Assembly: GCA_947589515.1 (NCBI GenBank)
Contig: CANQBE010000006.1
Coordinates: 1 to 38,341 of the forward strand
DNA from: an uncultured Bacilli bacterium
GTDB lineage: Bacteria > Bacillota_I > Bacilli_A > RF39 > UBA660
Length of the DNA: 38,341 bases
Direction of reading: 5' to 3'
The translations under genes were made by a program, and so were the position numbers. Positions 32,821 through 38,341 of the stretch are shown here, piece after piece; position 1 is the first letter of the stretch; every line of letters starts with the position of its first letter. A model generated the notes under the pieces. The model saw only the letters and a list, made by a program, of their open reading frames with translations, ran no database searches and was not told the origin of the DNA.

Positions 32821-33733
32821 TTAATTTAGCATGGACCACAATTCGATTCCCATCGTTATCTTGACAAGTAGATAATGTTAAAATTTTATCATTCGTATTT
32901 ACGGTAGTTGGAAAAGTAAATTTACTTCGTTTTTGAATAGTATCTAAAAAAGTTTGATAAGAAAGTAAACTACTAAAATTAGGAATCATATAATAACTTT
33001 CTTTATAAATGGTGTACACACTAAAAATTTGAAAAATCATATTGGCATGAAGTGTCGATAATCGAATAACATGATTTTGATAATCTAAAAACCAACCATC
33101 TTCTAATACTTGTTTTAAACTACCAAACATGGTGCCATCCCATCTTCCATGACCATAAATAATACTATTATCGTTAAGTTCGTCAAATTGATTGCGGTAA
33201 TCGGCAAAAATCCATCCAGCTTCATTTTTACGATGATCAAAAGAGTGGGTAAGATAATAATCATTATTATCGGTTTGCACAACAGGATAATTGATACTAG
33301 TTCCCAAAACTTCAATCCAAGCAATAGTATCTGGATTTTCTTGACGTAAAGAAGTAAAATCTACTTGCAAAAAATCTAAATTGACATAATCCCAATAACG
33401 ATCATTTTGATCTTCTGGTGGATGAATAAAGGAACTATCCAAAATTTCTTCTGTTTCTGAAACAGTTGCTTGATTTTGGAGTTGCTTACTGAGTTTTATC
33501 GTTTGATAATAATCGATAAGCCATAAAGAAATATGAAAACCACTAAATAATATTAGAAAAATGGAAATCCCATAAAGTAAAAAATGATATTTTCTTTTTG
33601 GATGAAACAACTGGCGTTGGTTATAGGTATTTCTTGAATCTAAATATTTTTTAGGATATTGAGATTGGAAATGATGTTTTCTATGATGAAATCTAGGATG
33701 ATATTTTTTATGATAGGTCACTTGCTTTTGCAT
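32795..33733 (-). CDS. Class B sortase
   Basis: The 312-aa membrane-anchored transpeptidase cleaves a sorting signal and joins the protein to peptidoglycan. After an unusual basic, His-rich cytosolic tail (about 1-50, eight His) comes one membrane helix (about 51-73) and the catalytic domain. DTIAWIEVLGTSINYPVVQ near 140 and NEAGWIFADYRN are class B traits. The active-site residues are His195 in YGHGRWDG, Cys290 in LSTC and Arg297 in GNRIVVHAKL. Its stop overlaps that of the NPKTG protein gene by 4 bases on opposite strands, making that protein the obvious substrate. A GGTGAT site lies just before the start. Confidence 0.92.
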   Translation of the reverse strand: MQKQVTYHKKYHPRFHHRKHHFQSQYPKKYLDSRNTYNQRQLFHPKRKYHFLLYGISIFLILFSGFHISLWLIDYYQTIKLSKQLQNQATVSETEEILDSSFIHPPEDQNDRYWDYVNLDFLQVDFTSLRQENPDTIAWIEVLGTSINYPVVQTDNNDYYLTHSFDHRKNEAGWIFADYRNQFDELNDNSIIYGHGRWDGTMFGSLKQVLEDGWFLDYQNHVIRLSTLHANMIFQIFSVYTIYKESYYMIPNFSSLLSYQTFLDTIQKRSKFTFPTTVNTNDKILTLSTCQDNDGNRIVVHAKLIRKGILPD

Positions 33734-33804
33734 CGAATCACCATACTTCTTTCGTTATTAGTATGAAAACATTTTGAAAATTTTATGATATTTTTAAAAT
33801 AGAA

Positions 33805-33831
33805 TTGACAAGATAATTGAAATTATATACT
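33805..33831 (+). promoter_or_regulatory. Promoter of trxB
   Basis: Consensus TTGACA at 33805-33810 and TATACT at 33826-33831 (15-base spacer), or TACTAT at 33828-33833 with 17. Confidence 0.65.
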
Positions 33832-33862
33832 ATGGAATTATAAAGATAAGGAAGGTAAAAAT

Positions 33863-34762
33863 ATGTATGATATTATTATTGTAGGAGCAGGTCCTGCAGG
33901 ATTAACAAGTGCTCTTTATGCGTTAAGAGCTAATAAAAAAGTATTAGTATTAGAAGCTAAAAGTTATGGTGGACAAATTTTAAATGCTCATAAAGTAGAA
34001 AACTATCCAGCAATTGACTCAATTACAGGTTTTGATTTTGCGACGAATTTATATAATCAAGTTAAGAAATTAGGATTAGAAATTAAATATGAAACGGTAC
34101 TTCATGTAGAAACGGATAAAACAGTAACTACGAATAAAGGAGAATATCATGCCAAAGCAGTCATTATCGCAACTGGTGCCCAAAATAGAAAATTAAATAT
34201 TCCCGAAGAACAGGAATTTTTAGGAAAAGGGGTATCCTACTGCGCTGCCTGCGATGGTAATTTTTATAAAAATAAAGTGGTTGCGGTGAATGGTGGTGGC
34301 AATACAGCTTTAGAAGATGCTCTTTATCTATCGAATATTGCGAGTAAAGTGTATCTCATTCATCGACGTGAGGAATTTAGAGGCGAAGAAGTTTATACCA
34401 AAGAACTACGTCAAAAAGAAAATGTTGAAATGATTCTAAATTCTAATATTGTTGCTTTAAAGGGAAAAGATCAATTAGAAAGCATCACGGTAGAAAATCA
34501 AAATCAAGAAAGACAAGAAATAAAGGTAGATGGATTGTTTATTGCGATTGGTCAAGATCCTAAGAATACTATTTTTGCAAATGTAGTGGATATCAATGAG
34601 AAAGGATATATTGAGTCCCCAGATGGTGTACATACCAAAGTTGATGGAATTTATGTTGCCGGCGATACTAGAGTAAAAGAACTTCGTCAACTAACGACAG
34701 CCGTAAGTGATGGTTCGATTGCTGCTACCATGGCCATTAAAGAAATGAAAAACGAAGCATAA
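33863..34762 (+). CDS. trxB: Thioredoxin reductase
   Basis: The 299-aa FAD flavoenzyme passes electrons from NADPH to thioredoxin. The FAD dinucleotide motif IIIVGAGPAGLTSA is at 4-17. The redox pair Cys127-Ala-Ala-Cys130 is in SYCAACDG. The NADPH motif reads VNGGGNTALEDA and is followed by HRREEFR, which favours NADPH. The second FAD motif GIYVAGDTRVKELRQLTTAVSDG is near 260-285. Length is on the short side of normal (about 305-315). It forms a single-gene unit between its own promoter and terminator. No thioredoxin gene is seen in the window. Confidence 0.93.
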   Translation: MYDIIIVGAGPAGLTSALYALRANKKVLVLEAKSYGGQILNAHKVENYPAIDSITGFDFATNLYNQVKKLGLEIKYETVLHVETDKTVTTNKGEYHAKAVIIATGAQNRKLNIPEEQEFLGKGVSYCAACDGNFYKNKVVAVNGGGNTALEDALYLSNIASKVYLIHRREEFRGEEVYTKELRQKENVEMILNSNIVALKGKDQLESITVENQNQERQEIKVDGLFIAIGQDPKNTIFANVVDINEKGYIESPDGVHTKVDGIYVAGDTRVKELRQLTTAVSDGSIAATMAIKEMKNEA

Positions 34763-34775
34763 CTATCATTTTCAC

Positions 34776-34803
34776 AAGATGAGTAATCCTCATCTTTTTT
34801 ATT
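34776..34803 (+). terminator. Terminator of trxB
   Basis: Perfect eight-bp stem AAGATGAG / CTCATCTT, loop TAATC, then T6. Confidence 0.85.
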
Positions 34804-34884
34804 AACTGATACTTTCTGAAGAAAAAGTGAAATCTACCTCAGTTTTGTTTAGGAAAATTTACAATAATGAAAAGCACTTGATTA

Positions 34885-34893
34885 TGTTATAAT
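34885..34893 (+). promoter_or_regulatory. Extended -10 of the kinase-glycosyltransferase cassette
   Basis: TGT-TATAAT, with TATAAT at 34888-34893. No clear -35. Transcription would start only about ten bases before the ATG at 34911, leaving a very short leader. Confidence 0.55.
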
Positions 34894-34910
34894 ATAAGTC
34901 GGTGAATAGT

Positions 34911-35513
34911 ATGTCAAGAAAAGAATATGTAGGTATATTTAAGGATAAACCTGATTTAGAAATTCAATTAACAAATGATGATATCATCAATATTACTGGA
35001 ATGATGGGATCAGGTAAAACGACATTAGCTAGACAAATAAGTAAAAATAAAAACATAGATTTCATAAGTTTAGACTGGATGTTTGGTGCTAGTTTAAAAA
35101 ATAGACCAGATCATATAAAGCAATTGCTAGATTCTTTTATAAAGGAACATCCAGAAATAAAAAACAAAGATAAGTATTATGATGATGCTGATTTAATATA
35201 TGATTATTTATATAAAAAATTATCCCCTTTGAAAATTTTTGAAGGAAGACATATTTATATGTACATGGATATCAATACTTTAAAAGGTAAAATTATCATC
35301 AAAAGAACCAGTTTAGTTCATTCATATAAAAGGGCCTTTAAAAGAGATATGCAACATAAAATAAAAGAATATAAAAATAACGAGATAAATTTAGTACAAG
35401 TATTAAATAGATTGTTTGAAAGAATAAAAATCCCAATTAAAGATTATATAATGATTAACCAATACATTAATAAAATGACCAGTAAAATTATGAAAATGGA
35501 GATAAAATTATGA
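34911..35513 (+). CDS. P-loop nucleotide kinase-like protein
   Basis: The 200-aa cytosolic protein has Walker A GMMGSGKTT (30-38) right after a strand (NITGMM), as in adenylate-kinase and shikimate-kinase-like folds. FISLDWMFG near 52 may be the substrate-side Asp, and PLKIFEGRHIYMYMD near 113 and IIIKRTSLVHSYKRAFKRD near 133 resemble the LID region of small-molecule kinases. The family is not identified. GGTGA before ATG 34911 decides the start over the GTG at 34902. Its last four bases overlap the next gene (ATGA), indicating coupled translation. It may phosphorylate a sugar or polyol used by the neighbouring glycosyltransferase; that is inference. Confidence 0.7.
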   Translation: MSRKEYVGIFKDKPDLEIQLTNDDIINITGMMGSGKTTLARQISKNKNIDFISLDWMFGASLKNRPDHIKQLLDSFIKEHPEIKNKDKYYDDADLIYDYLYKKLSPLKIFEGRHIYMYMDINTLKGKIIIKRTSLVHSYKRAFKRDMQHKIKEYKNNEINLVQVLNRLFERIKIPIKDYIMINQYINKMTSKIMKMEIKL

Positions 35514-36928
35514 AAAAGGAGATAAAATATAAACATTTTATTATAACGAGATTTAATATAAGAACAAATTACAGTTGCTCTTTAAAGAATCCAAGTTACA
35601 ATCCAATGAATAAAATATTAGACATAGATTATTTAAAACAAAGATTTTTGATATTTGAAAAATATACTTTGCAATCTATAAAAAAACAGACAAATCAAAA
35701 TTTTAGTTGGATAGTTTTATTTCATAGTGATACTCCAAATATTTTTAAAAACAAAATATTAAAATTAAAAAAGAAATATAATTTTATAGATTTATATTTC
35801 AATGATAATCAAAAATTCAACTTGTTAGAATATTGTAATGATAATAACTTAATTTTCGACTATTTAATTACGACTAGAATAGATAATGATGATATGATAT
35901 CGGAAAATTATGTAGAAAAAGTACAAAATTATGCTAATCAAAATTTTCATAAATGTATCATATCATTTGAAAATGGTATCCAATATGATCTAATAACTAA
36001 AAAGACATATGATTATGTAAGAAAAGATAATCATTTTTTATCAATGATAAGTGGAAAAAATGATTCTATTTTAAATTATAATCACTCAAAAATATTTGAT
36101 ACTGACATTGATATTGAAATAATAAAAACTGATAAACCTATGTGGATAGAAATTATTCATGAATCCAATGTACATAATATGGTAAAAGAAGATGATATAG
36201 AAAGAAAATTGAAATGTAATACCAAACTATTAGTGAGTGATTATGATCAAACATTTTACTTGAATGATGAAGATATAGAAATTAATAAAAAAGCTGTAGA
36301 TAAATTTAGAAAAGCAGGAAACATATTTATGATTGCAACTGGTAGAAGTTATATGGATTATCATGAAAAATTAAATGCATATAATTTTAAATATGATTAT
36401 GTAATTATTAATCATGGAGCAACAATACTAGATAAAGATGATAATATTATTGCCAATTTTACTATAAATAATGATGTTATAAATAAAATCAAAGAAGATT
36501 TACAATTAGAAAAATCAATAAAATATTTTTGCTGTAGTAAATTAGAAAGTAGAGTTGAATTTGATTATGGCGATTTAACAAAGATTAGAGTTAAATATCA
36601 TACAAAAGAAGAAGCAATGAAGATTAATGAAATAATAAATAATAAATATTCAGATTATGTGAATTCTTATTATGTTACAGCAAATTCAGTAGAAATAATT
36701 TCTAATGAGACAAATAAATCGGATGCTATAAATTTATTGATAAATAGATTAAATTTATTAAAAGAAAATGTTTATACAATTGGCGATGGTTATAGTGATA
36801 TTTCCATGATTAAAGATTTTAATGGATATGCAATGGTTAATTCTGTAGAAGAATTAAAACAAGTAGCATTAAAAAAATATAAGAGTGTTTCCGATTTAAT
36901 TCATGAAATATTATCAATAATGAATTAA
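35510..36928 (+). CDS. Glycosyltransferase (putative rhamnosyltransferase type) fused to HAD phosphatase
   Basis: The 472-aa protein has two domains. Residues 1-225 resemble the putative rhamnosyltransferase family (PF11316-like): KHFIITRFNIR, then YLKQRFLIFEKYTLQSIKK, NFSWIVLFHSDTP, and TTRIDNDD with acidic residues 125-128 as the DxD-like metal site. Residues about 238-472 form a Cof-type HAD hydrolase: DYDQT (Asp244, Asp246) is motif I, ATGRS motif II, and GDGYSD (425-430) motif IV. It overlaps the kinase gene by 4 bases. The combination suggests that one polypeptide transfers a glycosyl or phospho-glycosyl unit and removes a phosphate. ATA codons and AT content are visibly higher than in trxB, consistent with acquisition. 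Confidence 0.8.
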   Translation: MKKEIKYKHFIITRFNIRTNYSCSLKNPSYNPMNKILDIDYLKQRFLIFEKYTLQSIKKQTNQNFSWIVLFHSDTPNIFKNKILKLKKKYNFIDLYFNDNQKFNLLEYCNDNNLIFDYLITTRIDNDDMISENYVEKVQNYANQNFHKCIISFENGIQYDLITKKTYDYVRKDNHFLSMISGKNDSILNYNHSKIFDTDIDIEIIKTDKPMWIEIIHESNVHNMVKEDDIERKLKCNTKLLVSDYDQTFYLNDEDIEINKKAVDKFRKAGNIFMIATGRSYMDYHEKLNAYNFKYDYVIINHGATILDKDDNIIANFTINNDVINKIKEDLQLEKSIKYFCCSKLESRVEFDYGDLTKIRVKYHTKEEAMKINEIINNKYSDYVNSYYVTANSVEIISNETNKSDAINLLINRLNLLKENVYTIGDGYSDISMIKDFNGYAMVNSVEELKQVALKKYKSVSDLIHEILSIMN

Positions 36929-36955
36929 TATTATATTATTTGTAAATTGTAATAA

Positions 36956-36993
36956 AAAAGGTAGTTAAGTGAACAATCTCAACTACCTTTTCA
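36956..36993 (+). terminator. Terminator of the glycosyltransferase cassette
   Basis: Eleven-bp stem AAAAGGTAGTT / AACTACCTTTT (36956-36966 and 36981-36991), 14-base loop. Confidence 0.75.
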
Positions 36994-37076
36994 ATTACCA
37001 AAATTTTAAACTTTGATTCATAATTGTGTTACCTAAATATTTGATAAGTTTTAAAATAAAGGTAAAAGTATTTAAA

Positions 37077-37157
37077 TAAACTTAGAAGTGTGTGAATATT
37101 AACCGCTCCCTGAAGAGAGAGCAAAAGCGCTCTCATTTTTGTGTATTACTAAGTTTA
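37077..37157 (+). ncRNA. Possible structured RNA or attenuator in the intergenic region before fic
   Basis: The 451-base gap between the cassette and fic has no convincing ORF. Within it, TAAACTTAG (37077-37085) and CTAAGTTTA (37149-37157) are perfect complements. They enclose a GC-richer segment with CGCTCCCT (37104-37111), AGAGAGAGC (37114-37122) and GCGCTCTC (37127-37134), the first and last of which can both pair with the middle one. Such switching is seen in attenuators. No promoter is identified and no known RNA class is recognised. The stretch 37158-37274 shows nothing clear. Confidence 0.35.
37117..37140 (+). terminator. Terminator-like hairpin in the intergenic region
   Basis: Perfect six-bp stem GAGAGC / GCTCTC (37117-37122 and 37129-37134), loop AAAAGC, then ATTTTT. 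It has no obvious gene directly upstream. Confidence 0.6.
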
Positions 37158-37274
37158 AATAAGATTTATAGAGATTAACAAGTAACATTAATTAAAATTT
37201 TAAAGTTATTAAAAATATATAAAATAGTACTATTAGAGATAAGTTCTATGGGAATGATAGGTAATAAAGTAATT

Positions 37275-37354
37275 TTTAACATAATTGTTAAATATGTTAA
37301 AAAAATAAAAAAAATTTAACATATTTCTTGTATATGTTAAAAAAATAGTATAAT
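37275..37354 (+). promoter_or_regulatory. fic promoter and operator with repeated TTTAACATAT half-sites
   Basis: Half-sites occur at 37275-37283 (TTTAACATA), 37286-37292 (TGTTAAA), 37292-37301 (ATATGTTAAA), 37315-37324 (TTTAACATAT) and 37332-37341 (ATATGTTAAA). The last two form a 27-bp inverted repeat with a seven-base centre. It covers the -35 area, with TTGTAT at 37328-37333 and TATAAT at 37349-37354. ATATGTTAAAAAAATA is also directly repeated (37292-37307 and 37332-37347). Autorepression is likely. Confidence 0.65.
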
Positions 37355-37379
37355 ATTATATATAAGGAGATGACTAGTT

Positions 37380-38341
37380 ATGAAGTTATTACCATTTAAT
37401 GATTACGATTTAAAAACGCCAAAAATACTTGAAGCATTAAATGAAGCTTCCAGATCACTTGCAGAATTAAAAGGATTTGCTAATTCAATTCCTAATCAAC
37501 ATATTTTAATAAATGCTATTACCATAAAGGAAGCTAAAGATAGTAGTGAAATTGAAAATATAGTTACTACTCACGATAACATTTATAAAGTTTTAACAGA
37601 AAGTGGATTTAAAGATGAATCTGCTAAAGAAGTTGTTGATTATAGAAGTGCTATTTGGCGTGGATATGAAATTATAAAAGAAAAGGGATTTATTTCAACT
37701 AATGTTTTAGTAGAGCTTCAAGGAATGATTGAACATAATAAAGCTGGTGTAAGAAAGAATCCTGGAACTAAATTAGTTAATAGTAAAACTGGAGAAGTAA
37801 TTTATACTCCACCACAAGAAGAAAAAGAAATTAGAGAGTTATTAAAAAATCTTGAAGATTATATTAATGAAAATGACGATGAAGTTGATCCATTAATTAA
37901 AATGGCATTAATTCATTATCAATTTGAATCTATCCACCCATTTTATGATGGAAATGGAAGAACTGGAAGAATATTAAATGTTTTATATTTAGTATTAAAT
38001 AATCTTTTAGATAGTCCTATTTTATATTTAAGTAATTACATTAATAAGAATAAAGATCAATATTATAAATTATTTACTGAATTTAGAGAAAATAATAATT
38101 ATGAAGATTGGACAATATATATTTTAAAAGGAATAGAAGAAACATCAAAAAATACTATTGAATTAATTAAACTAATTCAAGGAGAGATGGAATCTTATAA
38201 AGAAGAATTTATGACTAAATTACCTAAAATATATTCTGATGAATTATTAGATTCATTATTCTTCGAAGTATATACTAGAATCAATTATATTGAAGATAGA
38301 TGTGGAGTTACAAGACAAACTGCAGCTACATATTTAAATAG
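37380..38341 (+). CDS. Fic family protein with winged-helix C-terminus (partial, 3' end outside window)
   Basis: The first 320 codons are present. Fic enzymes transfer AMP (or similar) from nucleotides to target proteins. The core motif HPFYDGNGRTGR starts at His186, the catalytic base. A Fic_N-like N-terminus holds SSEIEN at 55-60, fitting the inhibitory helix pattern (S/T)xxxE(G/N) that blocks ATP binding in class II Fic proteins. The flap region is near NSKTGEVIYTPP (about 138-150). The visible C-terminus (YIEDRCGVTRQTAATYL) looks like the start of a winged-helix DNA-binding domain and breaks off at the window edge. AAGGAG at 37364-37369 sets the start. The operator upstream suggests that the protein regulates itself. 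Target unknown. Confidence 0.9.
   Translation, partial: MKLLPFNDYDLKTPKILEALNEASRSLAELKGFANSIPNQHILINAITIKEAKDSSEIENIVTTHDNIYKVLTESGFKDESAKEVVDYRSAIWRGYEIIKEKGFISTNVLVELQGMIEHNKAGVRKNPGTKLVNSKTGEVIYTPPQEEKEIRELLKNLEDYINENDDEVDPLIKMALIHYQFESIHPFYDGNGRTGRILNVLYLVLNNLLDSPILYLSNYINKNKDQYYKLFTEFRENNNYEDWTIYILKGIEETSKNTIELIKLIQGEMESYKEEFMTKLPKIYSDELLDSLFFEVYTRINYIEDRCGVTRQTAATYLN

Noticed and set aside
34902..34910. GTG 34902 as start of the kinase-like gene
   Set aside because: It lies within the GGTGA ribosome site that serves ATG 34911.

Overview
The window looks like chromosomal DNA of an AT-rich (roughly 30 percent GC by eye) low-GC Gram-positive bacterium of the Bacilli/Erysipelotrichia/Mollicutes-related kind. 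The primosome proteins DnaB and DnaI are of the Bacillus type, thrS is under a T-box, the elongator tRNA-Met matches Firmicutes sequences, and MurC plus a class B sortase imply a cell wall. An uncultured gut Bacilli lineage is plausible, but the exact taxon is an inference. Most genes lie on the + strand in short transcription units separated by simple hairpin-plus-T terminators.

Layout. 0.1-2.1 kb: a Mbeg1-like hydrolase and a LicD-type transferase. 2.2-4.2 kb: an orphan tyrosine recombinase and the UV endonuclease UvsE. 4.2-7.6 kb: dnaB and dnaI, split by a roughly 400-bp gene-free stretch of hairpins and repeated GACTTAATGCCGTTTTT-like motifs, then a small membrane-anchored surface protein. 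7.6-10.1 kb: a T-box leader, an unknown 165-aa gene and a TGS-less threonyl-tRNA synthetase. 10.1-14.6 kb: MtnN (minus strand), then a divergent operon of membrane-anchored cyclophilin, deoxyinosine-type glycosylase and RluA, then an HdeD-like pair, with a PflX-like radical SAM gene in convergent orientation. 14.8-17.6 kb: a zinc-ribbon protein, a sigma-like protein, MurC and a small membrane protein. 17.6-19.5 kb: elongator tRNA-Met, a class I glutamine-amidotransferase-like hydrolase and a DUF362 protein. 19.7-25.3 kb: a YcxB-like membrane protein, a MacB-type ATPase-permease fusion, a YjbR-like protein and a flavodoxin.

25.4-33.7 kb is a cell-surface region. A three-gene operon encodes an InlB/Big2-repeat protein, a 1110-aa secreted protein and a thioredoxin-fold protein without the CXXC. 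It starts at a strong promoter carrying a perfect 14-bp palindrome. YitT and CsaA follow. Then comes a secreted protein ending in an NPKTG sorting signal, facing its likely class B sortase. The NPKTG protein and the 1110-aa protein share a recognisable parallel-beta-helix-like module, so the parts probably form one surface apparatus.

33.8-38.3 kb: thioredoxin reductase; a two-gene cassette of a P-loop kinase-like protein and a glycosyltransferase-HAD phosphatase fusion, with higher AT and many ATA codons; a structured non-coding stretch; and a Fic protein, cut by the window end, behind a promoter covered by repeated TTTAACATAT half-sites. No rRNA, CRISPR array, insertion sequence or phage structural gene was seen. 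The most unusual items are the dnaB-proximal repeat element, the surface operon with its NPKTG/sortase pair, the glycosyltransferase-HAD fusion cassette, and the Fic operator region.
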